Of a stretch of 23,350 nucleotides of DNA, positions 8,624-18,489 are shown one piece after another. How positions within the stretch are numbered: the first letter of the stretch is position 1; each line of letters begins with the position of its first letter. Origin of the DNA: Chara braunii. Lineage: Eukaryota > Streptophyta > Charophyceae > Charales > Characeae. A program made the translations under genes and the position numbers. The stretch is from NCBI GenBank assembly GCA_003427395.1, contig BFEA01000306.1, positions 606,266 to 629,615 of the forward strand, read 5' to 3'. Below the pieces are notes generated by a model that ran no database searches, was not told the origin of the DNA, and worked only from the letters and a program-made list of their open reading frames with translations.

Positions 8624-9575
8624 GATTCGAGTGCGTTCGAGTGCGATCGAACTCGCATTTCTCTGCGTTTATCTTATACTTGTGCTGCCGGAGGAGTGAA
8701 AGTACTTTGTCTACATGCTGAGCATGCTCCTCGATAGTTCTACTAAAGATAAGTACATCGTCGAGGTACACGACAACGAACTTATCTAAGTAGTCATGGA
8801 AGATCCTATTCATGGCGTGCTGGAACGTACCCAACACATTGCAAAGGGCATCACCACAAACTCGTACAGACCGTACCTGGTCTGAAATGCGGTTTTGTGT
8901 TGGTCCTCTAGTCTTATGACAATCTGATGGTAGCCGGATTTTAAGTCTTATCTTTGTATAATACTGACATCCATGCACCATATCCAATACATCGTCGATG
9001 CGTGGTAGAGGCTCTGCGTTCTTAACAGTGATGGCATTGAGGCCTCTATAATCAATGCACATCCTTAGTGTTTCCCCTTTCTTTGGAACAAACAGAACTG
9101 GTGAGCCAAAGGGGAAAGTGCTAGGCCGTATCCAACCCTTTTTTGTGAGCTCTTTCAGTTGTCGACGAAGCTTGTCCAACTCAGCCAGAGCCATCCTATA
9201 GATTCTCCCTTTAGGTGTCTTGCTACCTGGGATGATCTCTATGGCATGGACAACCTCCCTGTCTACGACTCCAGAGGGCTCCTCGAACAAATCAGGGTAC
9301 TTAGCGACGATGCTCTCTATCTCTGGGGGTTTTGCAGAGACATAGACTAAGTACATTCCTTCCTCTTGGTTCTGTTTATAATAGTTATAGAAGGTTGATG
9401 CGCATAAGCACCCATAGGAGTCTATTAACCTATTGGCTTTATACTTGGCCACTCTAACGGTCCTCCCATTGAGCCACTCGTTCTTCGACACCTTCTTGTC
9501 CCAGTCGAACTGGGGCTTAGCAACCTCGAGGTAGTACATGCCCAATAACATGTCAAAGGGCAACTCGTCGCTCAC
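8607..9575 (-). pseudogene. Ty3 reverse transcriptase with lost catalytic Asp and internal frameshifted block
   Basis: From the N-terminus there is a protease-RT linker (DELPFDMLLG), then RT fingers and palm: KGWIRPSTFPFGSPVLFVPKK, RMCIDYRGLNAITV and FVVVYLDDVLIFS. The last is motif C, with both catalytic Asp residues. Motif A, normally a D-L-K-S-G-Y-type block, reads KIRLKIRL (near 8935-8950), so its catalytic Asp is missing. From there to about 8840 the protein is out of frame; the expected block is visible in the next frame before the frame returns at GTFQHAMN. A 10-bp tandem duplication at 8626-8645 shifts the frame again at the 3' end. The enzyme cannot be active. Confidence 0.92.
8626..8645. 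repeat. 10-bp tandem duplication causing an RT frameshift
   Basis: TTCGAGTGCG occurs twice in a row (8626-8635, 8636-8645). Ignoring one copy makes the RT frame upstream run directly into the YLGHE frame downstream, so this duplication is the lesion. Confidence 0.88.
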
Positions 9576-9634
9576 CAGGAATGATATCTTATGTTTTTTC
9601 TCCTCCTGGGTAGGAGAAGGTGCAGACTACATCT

Positions 9635-9865
9635 TTAACGTAGTCCTTCGCCATCATGCGCTCTTTGTTGGCCAACGTAGCGACTTATAAAGTTTCGCGT
9701 GGAGCCAATGTCTACGAACGCGCCGCCGCACTTGCGACCACCCACACCAACTTCCACAACGAAGTGCTCCCCTCTAGGACCTGTACTCAGTGCCACCCAG
9801 GACTCACGAGGGTCCTTTGCCAACCACTCACCTTGACGGTCCTCTAAGGCTTCAGACACATCCAA
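9635..9865 (-). pseudogene. Retroviral-type aspartic protease with altered active site
   Basis: The core FVDIGSTRNFIS matches the protease block usually written D-[ST]-G-[AS]-T-x-N-F, where the Asp is catalytic. Here Ile replaces the Ser/Thr between Asp and Gly, which should impair the dimeric active site. The family cleaves the Gag-Pol precursor. The frame differs from both the gag part upstream and RT downstream; it was shifted near 10015 by a direct duplication and again near 9600. Confidence 0.8.
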
Positions 9866-10464
9866 CGTACATAGTTGGGTCCAGATGCGTCTGCGGCTTT
9901 GGCAAACTCTTGAATCGGGGAGGGTACATCACCCGCTTCAACAAGAGTAGAAGCAGCTACATCTTCTACTGGCCCTAAGTGTTTCCCGAGCTGGAGCTCG
10001 TAGAGGGCCCCCACTGAGAAGAAGTAAACCCAGCTGGAGCTCGTAGAGGGCCCCCACTTAGGAGGGATCTTCTGCGAGACCTTCGGGTTCTTGCACTTAA
10101 ACTGCATATGGTCGTACTCGCCACAATTTATGCAAGCACCACGCGGCCAAAGGTCCCGCCACACTTCTTGATCCAAGCCTGCTCAAACCCAAGCAACTAT
10201 CTTGTTTGGGTTAGCGGCCTGCCCCTGACTCCTTTGCTGACCACCCTTGTCGCGGCCCGCTGCCTTAGTCTTAACTACTGCGGTGAGGTTGCTACCCTCA
10301 GCACTCTCCTCGCCGTCTAACTCTGCACCCTCCACAAGTTCAGAAACATCATCGATTTCAGTTTGATTCCCTTCGAAAACAACCATCATCAATCGACTAC
10401 CCTTCTTCTTCCATTCCTGTGGAAGTCTTCTTCTTTCTCCCATCCGTAGAAGGGGTTTGAGCAC
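9844..10464 (-). pseudogene. Gag C-terminal part with CCHC zinc knuckle
   Basis: This frame carries an acidic/basic linker and then CINCGEYDHMQFKC (near 10095-10140). That is a CX2CX4HX4C knuckle that packages element RNA. An in-frame TGA at 10183-10185 splits the segment. Beyond the knuckle the frame enters the 27-bp direct duplication (9989-10058) and becomes unlike the family. It connects to the capsid part upstream only through a frameshift near 10400. Confidence 0.85.
9989..10058. repeat. 27-bp direct repeat (43-bp period) at the gag-protease junction
   Basis: AGCTGGAGCTCGTAGAGGGC... occurs at 9989-10015 and identically at 10032-10058, 16 bases apart. The 43-base period is not a multiple of three and shifts the frame between knuckle and protease. 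Confidence 0.9.
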
Positions 10465-10775
10465 TACCCAGCGTAGCCTCTAAGTCTAAGGCCTTTTTAC
10501 TGAATGTCTCAAAGGTGTGATACTCTAGGCGAGCCTCGCTGGCCAGTAAGTTCTTGATGTCTGTGGGAAAACATCTCAAGAACATAGTCAATAAGACCTG
10601 TGGATTGTACTCCACTCCTGGGACTACAATCAGGCGCTCTACGGTTGTGGTAAGTTCTCGCACCGACTTGTACTTTCTAGCATCAAGCTTTAGAAGCCCA
10701 GCAGTGGCAATTTGTGCCTGCTGAGGGTTGTGCCATCGAGCCTCCACTAAGTCCATAAAGCTCTCCAGGGTGTGG
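10397..10775 (-). pseudogene. Gag capsid-like segment (retrotransposon gag domain)
   Basis: The protein runs from HTLESFMDLVEARWHNP through KYKSVRELTTTVERLIVVPG and LLTMFLRCFPTDIKNLL to a K-rich end. That is the helical pattern of Ty3 gag capsid domains, which assemble the virus-like particle. The frame is shifted relative to the N-terminal gag part (junction near 10775) and to the knuckle part (junction near 10400). Domain assignment rests on pattern and position. Confidence 0.75.
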
Positions 10776-11683
10776 GTCTGCGCCCATCCTTCTTGTCCCC
10801 TGAGAAGGTTGGAGGTGGTTTCAAGGGGGTCTTAGGATACCAAGGAAATTGCTGTCCCGCTGGCGAGACAGGTGACGACTGTGGTGTAGCACCAGTCGCT
10901 GGACCGGAAGATGAAGAAGCAACAGTCTGAGATAGGGCTGCTGCTGATGTACCACTTGGAGGTGATCCAGACTGAGCGGCATAAGGGCCCGTCGTCGCTG
11001 AGAATGGCAGCGATGGCAAGACTGCTGGCCTGATTCCTGGCCTATGTATGGCATTCAGGATCTGGTCTAAGGTGTCCTGGATGGTATCCAATTTACTGTC
11101 CATGTATGCGTGCATGCACAGGATGCTCGCCTTCATAATTTTTTCATTATTGCTAAGGGTCGAGTCATCTAGCCCCTCTAGTCCAACCTTGTCTGCCTCC
11201 CTACCCTCTAGTCTGACACTCCTATCTCTAATCTCTTCCTCTCTTTTAGTAGCCTGTCTGAGTTCCTCCTTTAGCCTTAAGCAAATCCTTTCTACTTGCT
11301 GGAACTCCATCTGCTCCCGGGTATGTGGAGGTGGCGAGCTGAACTGCGAACCTGCCATCTGACTAGTGCCAGCTCCTGACGTAGTGGAGATGGACTGCGA
11401 ACTGGTCGCGTTGGGTAGCATACCCAGACTCTAACCAGTTGAGTTTGCAGCAGAAGTGGTTGAAGAGGTAGCCATTGCTACCGCACTAGGTTGCTGCTAA
11501 CGCGCGTTCAGCTGCTGCTGCTGCCTGTCTTGCAGTCTCTAGATTGTGGGCTCTTGTCTCGGCCCTAAGCCTTCTCTCGTCGCCTGGTAGTAGAACCTGA
11601 AACACAACGGGTATCCTACCGGTATCCCGTCGTGTCTGCCTCCTATCGTCAGATATATCCTCCCCACCCTCCGATCCGCTCAT
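10747..11683 (-). pseudogene. Gag N-terminal region
   Basis: There are two open pieces. The first (11486-11683) is a short, charged, Arg/Ala-rich N-terminus starting MSGSEGGEDISDD. The second (10747-11460, joined by a frame change and a TAG just before 11421) holds a charged helical stretch (VERICLRLKEELRQATKREEE), likely coiled coil. A Ser/Pro/Ala-rich linker and PPPTFSGDKKDG follow, the last being the usual entry to the capsid domain. The upstream start at 11683 is uncertain. No primer-binding site was recognised beyond it. Confidence 0.7.
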
Positions 11684-12999
11684 GGGCTAGGCATACGCCG
11701 TCTGCACTAATGTCCTCTTTGGGACCTACCGCAGCATACGTCTGACCGGTTCAAAAAATAAAATAAAATGATAGGCCGACGAGTTACCCTAGACTACTAG
11801 TCAAGCGACATCAACAACACCTACACAAACTGTACACATGTAGTCTACCTCTATCTTTGATTAGTTCTGTACAGAAGCTTTAAGAAGAACTGACTATGGT
11901 AGATTACAGTCCTACTCTAAGCTTTCTGTTAGGTGTTAGCAGTTTGTCAACCAACTAATAAAGATAAAAATAAATGATAGTGACCAGATGTATGCACAAT
12001 GGATAATATAGTGACGAACAGTTGAGTTCACAATTGGAATCCCCTTCCCCTGTATCCAACGTGCCTATGAGCATCGTCAAGCTGCGGTGTCTAAGGTGTG
12101 CAACCACGGCCCACCCCTGTGCCCAAGAAGTATGCTTATGACCAGCCTGCCCTTTCTTTACCCTCGCGTGCAACGAGCCTTACGTCTGACTGATCTGGCT
12201 GATCAAGAGGCAATTTAAGGACAGCCCCCGAGAGTCCTCAAGAATTTTTTAACGTCGCAATCAGAACGATGATCACAGCGATTGCGAACGTGAACGTGTG
12301 CAGTGGAGTTTTGAAGTGTGGAGATGGGCGGGCGCAGCGCTACCGAGACGCCGCGCCCGACCAGATTGGGACTGCCTGGCTGATGCGGGGTGATTTCACA
12401 CGTTGGTACAGGCGGCGGGTGGAGAGGCCGTAGGACGATGCTGGAGGAGTGGCGCGGTGGCAGGCGATGGCGTGAAGAAAGGTACACCTCCATAGTTGGC
12501 TCCTTGCTGCGTGAAGGTTGGCGGGGAGAGGGCCGACCAGCTGTGGAAGGTGGGAAAGGCAGGCGATGAGGAAGGTGTTTGGCAAGTTTTTTTTGGACAA
12601 CGGAGTCTCATGACACGTGACGGTGGAGATAGCTCTTCGTGGTGCAACAGTATGCGCAGCCTACAGCTTCGCATGCGACGCCAAGCGATTAGTCACACTT
12701 TGTAAGGCGGATCAACGAAAAATTGCTGAGTGAATTTTCATTCATCGTTTTGGGCGCTCTCCAGGGATCGTGCAATCAAAAGCATACGAGGAGGGAAGGC
12801 TGCTGCTGCGAGTCAGGGATCGTGCAATCAGAAGTACATGAGGAGGGAAGGCTGATGCTGTGAATCATCAGTCTTCGTTTTCTTCTCCAGCTGCGACCCA
12901 TGTCGATGGCTGGCCTAAGGAGGTCTTTTTGCCGGCATGAGGATTGAGTCTAACGATCTACTCGAGTTTTGTCCGCCTAATCTATTGCCTAGAAGGTAA
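11684..12999. other. Non-coding interval between the Ty3 gag and the LINE
   Basis: I see no recognisable gene in about 1.3 kb. Overlapping minus-strand frames of 70-92 codons at 12215-12674 lack any known domain. The 5' LTR of the minus-strand element would be expected here, but I find no match to 4797-5711 and no TGTTC...GAACA pair at the right distance. The only clear structure is a 52-bp tandem duplication at 12762-12865. The right edge is the LINE target site. Confidence 0.6.
12762..12865. repeat. 52-bp tandem duplication
   Basis: CAGGGATCGTGCAATCA... at 12762-12813 is followed directly by a second copy at 12814-12865, with a handful of substitutions. Both share GAGGAGGGAAGGCTG. It lies outside the LINE and gypsy boundaries. 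Confidence 0.85.
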
Positions 13000-13014
13000 G
13001 CCTACCTAAGTAAG
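13000..13014. repeat. LINE target-site duplication, 5' copy
   Basis: GCCTACCTAAGTAAG is identical to 18490-18504. The preceding AA could extend it to 17 bp, but it merges with the poly(A) at the other end. It fixes the LINE 5' boundary at 13015. Confidence 0.95.
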
Positions 13015-13409
13015 TGGGCCTGCCCCCGGCAAGCAACAGCAAACAGGGGAGCGTCACGTTACAGGGTTGGTCGTCTTTTTGGGCGGAACCACGAAACCAA
13101 TTGGAAGAAATTCTGCAAATACAATTAGAATCCTACATTGCAGAATCTCTACTGCCAGGAGCACAGGCCACAGCCTCGATCTCATCAGGCCCCAGCAAAA
13201 TAGCGCAGAGGGATGTTTACATACGATACGACCCAACCAAGGAGGCAGGCATGAGATGGCACACCCGCGCCCAACTACGAAACTTACAAACGGTTAAGAT
13301 TGGGCACAGCGACATCTGGACTGAACAGGATGTCCAGAGATGTTTATGCGCCCTCCTTAGACAAGGCCAGGATTGGGACTGGGACCACCTACTGTGGACC
13401 CGCCTATAA
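13015..13409 (+). pseudogene. Probable 5'-truncated LINE ORF1 remnant
   Basis: The frame is open from the first bases of the LINE to a TAA at 13407-13409, about 130 codons without an ATG at the start. I do not recognise a domain. It includes a Gln/Glu-rich helix (RNQLEEILQIQLESYIAESLL) and a Trp-containing C-terminus (DWDWDHLLW). Position before the endonuclease suggests ORF1, whose product normally binds element RNA. A T-rich spacer (13410-13428) separates it from ORF2. Confidence 0.5.
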
Positions 13410-13507
13410 TTTTTTTATTTTTTTTTTGAAAAGGACACAATGAACAACACGTGCAAGATAGATCCAGTCAGAGCAGTGTATGGAAAGACCGGATCTGAAA
13501 CCAATGC

Positions 13508-14302
13508 ATGAGGGCAGCCGACCTAGACCTATGCTCCTTGAATGTGAACGGTCTGGCCTCTTGTAAATCAGACAAACAGAATGCAATCTGGGACCTGATG
13601 AGAGGAGTGGGGAAGAGAAACTGGCCAGATGTAATATGCGTCGAGGAAACACACTTGATGGACACCTCGGAGCACAACCGTATTCACAAGATAATCTGGC
13701 TGTACAAAGCCTTCAGGGCTCATGCCCCGAGGCCAGGAAGTGCTGGGGTGGCCATATGGATTCCTCCGGAGTCCCGGGCAGACCCGGTCCACTGGGTGGT
13801 GGACCAAGAGGAAGGTCGGTGGGTGTCCGTCCTGGTCACACTCGAACTGGAAATAGTATGCATAGTATGTATCTACGCCCCCAACATAGTAAGCGAGAGA
13901 AGAACCTTCCTGGAGAACATCAAAGCGCAGATTCCGAACGGGGTCCCGGTCATTATAGCCGGAGACTTCAATGCAGCCCCGGACCGATGGATGGATAGAT
14001 GGCGGACGCCCTCCCCAACCCGGATGTATGTGGAGGAGGATGAGAGAATGATAAACGATATGTGCCTCTCACTGAAAGTCTTCGACTCCTTCCGGAAACT
14101 GAACCCAAACAGTAGATTCTACTCATGTTTACGGAAAACTGGAACAAAAAACCAAACGAGATCCCGGATCGACCTGATTCTCATCTCAGAAGACATGTGA
14201 GGCTCCCTTCTTTTAGCAGCAATCCTGCCGGCAAGCCCGTACCCGGGACTAGATCACAAAATGTGCACGGTCACCCTCTCCTTTCGAAAAAAGCCAGACT
14301 AG
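13508..14302 (+). pseudogene. LINE ORF2 endonuclease (APE/EEP family)
   Basis: In frame 2 from the ATG at 13508 the protein shows LCSLNVNGL, ICVEETHL (catalytic Glu), VCIYAPN, IIAGDFNAAPD (Asp and Asn of the active site) and SRIDLILIS. Past a TGA at 14198-14200 comes YPGLDHKMCTV, with the terminal Asp-His pair. All signature motifs of the nicking endonuclease are therefore present, with the last one beyond a premature stop. A TAG at 14300-14302 follows. This domain nicks the target to prime reverse transcription. Confidence 0.93.
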
Positions 14303-15703
14303 GGACCAGGTTTCTACAAACTCAACACATACATCTTGCAACAGAAAACTTTTCAGAACTACATCACGGACTGCTGGACGTACTGGCACTTGCAAAAGCA
14401 GCACTTCCAGCAGTCAATAGATTGGTTTAACAACGGATTGTTCTATCTGAGTAAAAAATGCAACGAATACTCTAAACTGCTAGCAGGTAGAAAACATCAG
14501 CAGGAAATGGAAATTCATCAACAACTACAGCAACTAGAACACCAAGACCAGCCCAACGACACTCAGCTTTCACAACTAGAAGAACACCCAAAGATACAAA
14601 CACTGAGACAACAACTCCACACTTTTGCCACACAACGCTGGGAAGGAACACGGATAAGAGGGCGACTAACAAGATACCATACGGAAGGAACAATGGATAA
14701 AAAATTCTTCAGCATGGCCGGAGTGCGTGCGCGCAGAACGACCATCGAAGCATTGTATGATCCACAAACTGGCCACCAGGATGTCGTCACCTCCACCCCC
14801 CATTGCATACAGATGGCAAGATCTTTCTACCAAGACCTGTTCACCTCGAGGTGTGCCCGGCAAGAGAGGAATACTAGAGAGAGAGAAATCGGGGAGTTCT
14901 TGGAACCATTGGCGAAGGCTTTGACTGGACAACAAAAAATAGATCTGGATCGACCACTTTCCAAAGAGGAAATATGGACGGCGATGATGCAGATGGAAGA
15001 AGAAAAAAAGTCGGGCATAGATGGATTTTCAAAAGAATTATGGGAGACCTTCTGAACTCAGATGGCCCCGGACCTCATGGATTTCTATCAGCAGTTGTGG
15101 GAAACAGGGAGAATGGGGGAGTTGGTGGGACAGGGAGTTCACACCTTGTTACACAAAAAGGGGGACAAGATGGATATTCATAATTACAGCCCAATAACCT
15201 TGCTCACAGTGGTCTACAAAATGCTCGCGAAGGCCCTGGCAAATCGACTGTTCCCAGTCTTGGAAGATATTATCCACCCGACACAAACCGGGTTCATTAA
15301 AGGGCGCAAGATACAGGATAACATACTATTAGTTAATGAACTACTTAAACTAACAAGACGACAAACAAAATGCGGTAATAGTCGTTATAGACTTCGAAAA
15401 AGCCTTGACCACGTGGACTGGCTCTTTCTTGACAAATGTACAGAAAAAATGAATATAGGGTCAGTCTTCCAGCGCTGGACTCAAATACTACACCACAACG
15501 CAACCACATTTGTCCAGGTCAATGGAAGGATAGCGCCGGCCTTTCCGCTGCAACGGTCGGTTCGACAAGGGGACCCTCTGGCACCTTTCCTGTTTATTAT
15601 AGTAATGGAGGCATTGGCAGCAAACCTTCGGGCCAACAAAGACCTCAGGAGACTGCAGATCTCGGCCATACCGGAAGAAGCAATCCCAATCTGTTCGATG
15701 TTC
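14303..15703 (+). pseudogene. LINE ORF2 reverse transcriptase, fingers and palm
   Basis: The frame 2 protein continues with GPGFYKLN and a Gln-rich helical spacer. The RT region begins at KKSGIDGFSKELWE and is interrupted by TGA at 15053-15055, where Trp would be expected. YSPITLLTVVYKMLAKALANRL, QTGFIKGR and RQGDPLAPFLFIIVMEAL follow. Motif A (VIDFEKA with its catalytic Asp) is readable only in the next frame, at about 15375-15400, between two compensating indels. At 15704 one base is missing before the second Asp pair, so the FADD box is split and the frame moves from 2 to 1. Confidence 0.92.
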
Positions 15704-15705
15704 GC

Positions 15706-17748
15706 GATGACCTGACACTCATGGTTGATGCTACAGCAGCAAACATGGAAGAGATCAGGCTTTTATTCAATCGATTTACAGCGGTCTCAGACATGACTGT
15801 CAATTAGGGAAACAAAACCCTGGGATGGTGGATCCACCACTAAGGGACGCGCCCCCCGGAGCTTCCACAGGTCAAATGGCTCCCGGAAACGGCACCAGTC
15901 AGAGTGCTGGGAATCATGCTTACGGCACTTGGTAAGCCTGCATCGAACGACGAATGGATCTTGAAACCCGCGCTAGAGAAATTGGCCCAGTGGAAAGACC
16001 GCCACACCTCCCTTATTGGAAGGGCATTAGCGATCAATAGTGCAATACTAGCGGCTCTCTGGTACAAATCCGCAATTCGGATCCTCAGTAAGGGGGCCGT
16101 TAGATCACTAAAACGGCAGGTGACAGCCCTGCTATGGAGAGGCAATGGAGAACTGCAAAATGTCATAAACAGGGTAGCCTGGCAATTAGTGATTCAGCCC
16201 AAAGAAAAAGGGGGCCTGGGGATCCTAGACCCCGAAACTCAGATTAAAGCCTTGACAATTCAATGGATGAAGAGATTACTCTTCAATCAACATCTCCCAT
16301 GGCGGGCCCTTGTTCTAGAACAAATAGCTAGACTTGCTCCCCAGACACCGCAAGGAATTAACCCACTAAGATGGTTGGAAGACCTTTGCTGGACGGTACC
16401 ACGGTCTCGCCGAAACGGGCAAGCTCGGAATTGGGACACAACCCGCTCGGATTTGGCCAGGGACGACTTCTGGGCCCGGGTCGTGAAAACCTGGTGCCAA
16501 CTGCCGCTACCCGACAAGCCCCCACCAACCAGGTGGGAAGAGGTGGCGCGCCAACCCCTTTTCGGCAACAGAAGAATAACAGACCGGAACAGCAGAGTGT
16601 ATTGCAGCTCAAGTACCCCGTCGAGCAGTTGGGTCAAAAGAGGCATAACCAGAATAAAAGATATATGGGACCCGCGAGTGGGAGACTGGAAATCTGCGCA
16701 GCAACTAAGGACCACACTAAGGTATTGCCACAACGTAGAAGAGCACATTGAAACCTTGATCTTTGCTATCCCCCTAGATTGGGTTCGTATCCTGCGCAAA
16801 GGGCCAAGGCTGACAGAAGGGGACTGGGTAACAGTCCCGGGGGATCCGGAGAGTGTAGGCAACGTGATAGAGGTGTAGGCGGACGAAACCCTGACCAACC
16901 TCTTCCATATGGGAAAAAACAATGTGGTCAGCCGTTATGAGCCAGAAGTGGTGAGATGGTACAGGAAGTTAGAACTGCAAAGAATCCGTGTGCTGCGGGA
17001 CAAAGATGCATGGATTGCATATCAGCCAGACACTCCTATAGCCGAACTCCCCTTTGACCCCGAGGAATAGCAGTGGTCCCGCCCGCAAAAACGCAAGACG
17101 GAAGAGAGTTTAAAATTACACACCTTGACGGAGAAGGCCTCCTATCGCTTGCTGCGTCCAAAAGTGAACATAAAAGAAACGGTAAAGGCCCGATGGAGAG
17201 CTCATCTGAATGTAGGAACAGAGGCGATCCGCCCGATTCGATGGTTCGCTGCCACAAGGTCTAGGCCAGCAAAGATGGCCTCGCTGCAATGGCAGATAGA
17301 ACATCGCTGCCTACCCACAAATGACTAGCTAACAGATCGTACATATCTAGAGCAGAAGGGCCGGGCGCTACCGTGGTGCAGATCGTGCCACACCGCCTTC
17401 CCCTCCCGCAGAATCCCGGAAACTATAGGGCATATATTCATGCAATGTCCGGGCGCGGTGCTTACGTGGCGATGGTGGGACAGGATCTGGTCCAAGTTGG
17501 ACACTGGCTCCAACTGGCCATGGGACTGGAGAGCCATACTATGTGAAACATGGTCCTCCCCCACAGATAAGGTTTTCGAAAATAATATGTTCAAACTGGG
17601 GAGGAGAGCAGTCATGTGGGCCCTCTGGAGAAAACGCTGCATCCACACAATAGAGGGGGTCCGCATAGCCGGGGAAGAGGTAACAGACATGATAAAACAA
17701 TATATCCAACAAGAACTCACAGTGGCAAAAAGTCAAAAACCAGCTTGA
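15706..17748 (+). pseudogene. LINE ORF2 thumb, connector and zinc finger
   Basis: Frame 1 starts with DDLTLMVDA, the end of the RT active-site box. It continues through VLGIMLT and PALEKLAQWKDRHTSLIGRALAIN, typical of the LINE thumb and connector. The C-terminal finger CRSCHTAF...ETIGHIFMQC lies at about 17378-17450. Stops interrupt the frame at 15805 (TAG), 15841 (TAA), 16876 (TAG), 17068 (TAG) and 17326 (TAG). Between stops the sequence stays family-like, so these are point lesions rather than frame errors. The longest open piece is 15904-16878. Confidence 0.88.
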
Positions 17749-18028
17749 GCTGTTTCATACATCAAAGGACATAACACAAGCAATTCAGCAGTTCTCCGCA
17801 GACTGGTTGGGCAATGAGAACGGGGGTTGGATCGCATTCGTCCGATGGGAAGGCAAGCCTGCCCAGGAGTGCGACCGACATGAGTTCAGAAAAGATTACT
17901 CGATAAAGTTCAGAGAATGGACTACGGTGGGACAGGAGATACCACTACGACCACCTACAGATTTCCCCGACCCATTTCCACCACACCAGCTGGCGATGGT
18001 CGACATGCAATGGTATGGTGCAGAATGA
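17722..18028 (+). pseudogene. Likely ORF2 C-terminal tail in shifted frame
   Basis: After a frame change near 17720, frame 2 is open through KNQLELFHTSKD and WLGNENGGWIAFVRWEG to a TGA at 18026-18028. The segment is rich in Trp and charged residues, has protein-like composition, and abuts the zinc-finger frame without a gap. It may be the true C-terminus of ORF2. I do not recognise a domain in it. Confidence 0.5.
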
Positions 18029-18489
18029 GAAAAGCCTCACACAAGACCATGAAAGAAGCGGCGTGACACATGGAAACATCGGCAACGATTCATAGCGGCC
18101 AGTTCAGTTATTTTGTTGTTAAAAAGACGTATTTAAGGGACGTTGGACCCGGTTTCCAGCAACACAAAGGGACTGGGGCTCGCGGGGGGAGGGAGGAACT
18201 AGTGGTAGCAATAGCTATCTGGCGCCGGTTCCAAGGTGAAGAGGTTCCCCCTTCCCTTTTCCTGCTCAGTCAATCCCTTGGACGCAAGGGTAATCAATAC
18301 TGGCAGGAATCTCTCACAAAGGACTTCTCTGACATATTCAAAATTCAATCTGTATAGGGGACACTGGGCCCGTTTCCCAGCAGGTGATGCTCCCCACCAA
18401 TAGATGGAGCCTCTCCCCAGGTGCTAGTGGTGTCTACTCTTATCAGCACCACTAACACTGGTGGGGGTGTGTTTCAAAAAAAAAAAAAA
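18029..18489 (+). other. LINE 3' untranslated region and poly(A) tail
   Basis: About 450 bases follow the last plausible codon, then A14 (18476-18489). Two related segments, GGACGTTGGACCCGGTTTCC (from about 18139) and GGACACTGGGCCCGTTTCCC (from about 18358), lie 219 bp apart. Near the tail, CAGCACCACTAACACTGGTGG can fold on CCAC/GTGG. Conserved 3' structures can guide the RT in LINEs; that is only inference here. Confidence 0.6.

Larger units (their letters stand above)
5783..11683 (-). mobile_element. Decayed Ty3/gypsy internal region (gag-protease-RT-RNase H-integrase)
   Basis: Reading the minus strand from 11683 to 5783 gives gag, a CCHC knuckle, aspartic protease, reverse transcriptase, RNase H, the integrase zinc finger and core, and a chromodomain-like tail. 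That is the Ty3/gypsy order, with integrase after RNase H. The frame changes at least six times (near 10775, 10400, 10015, 9600, 8640, 6795 and 5850), and in-frame stops interrupt it. A 650-bp foreign element sits in integrase. The copy cannot transpose by itself. No primer-binding site complementary to initiator Met-tRNA was found upstream of gag. Confidence 0.92.
13015..18489 (+). mobile_element. LINE (APE-type non-LTR retrotransposon) with target-site duplications and poly(A)
   Basis: This 5475-bp unit is flanked by a perfect 15-bp duplication and ends in A14 (18476-18489), the hallmark of target-primed reverse transcription. It holds an ORF1 remnant, an apurinic-type endonuclease, a reverse transcriptase, a connector and a C-terminal CCHC zinc finger: the L1-like plant LINE order. 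The ORF2 region carries at least eight in-frame stops and at least four frame changes, so this copy is inactive. The first codons of the ORF1 frame begin at the element's first bases, suggesting 5' truncation, as is common in LINEs. Confidence 0.93.

Noticed and set aside
12215-12674. Minus-strand frames of 86-92 codons upstream of gag.
   Set aside because: Three overlapping frames with Pro/Ser/Arg bias and no conserved motif; they could belong to a host exon, but nothing supports it.
12762-12865. Possible CRISPR-like or regulatory direct repeats.
   Set aside because: Only two copies, adjacent with no spacers, in a eukaryotic setting; a simple tandem duplication.
16287-16922. Minus-strand frame of 211 codons.
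   Set aside because: Antisense shadow of the LINE connector region, which is clearly family-like on the + strand.
8270-17328. Alternative genetic code with TAG read as an amino acid, suggested by repeated in-frame TAG codons in RNase H, integrase and the LINE.
   Set aside because: TGA and TAA also interrupt the same frames, there are many frameshifts, and at least one catalytic Asp is lost. Decay, including C-to-T change at CAG/TGG codons, explains the stops without recoding.
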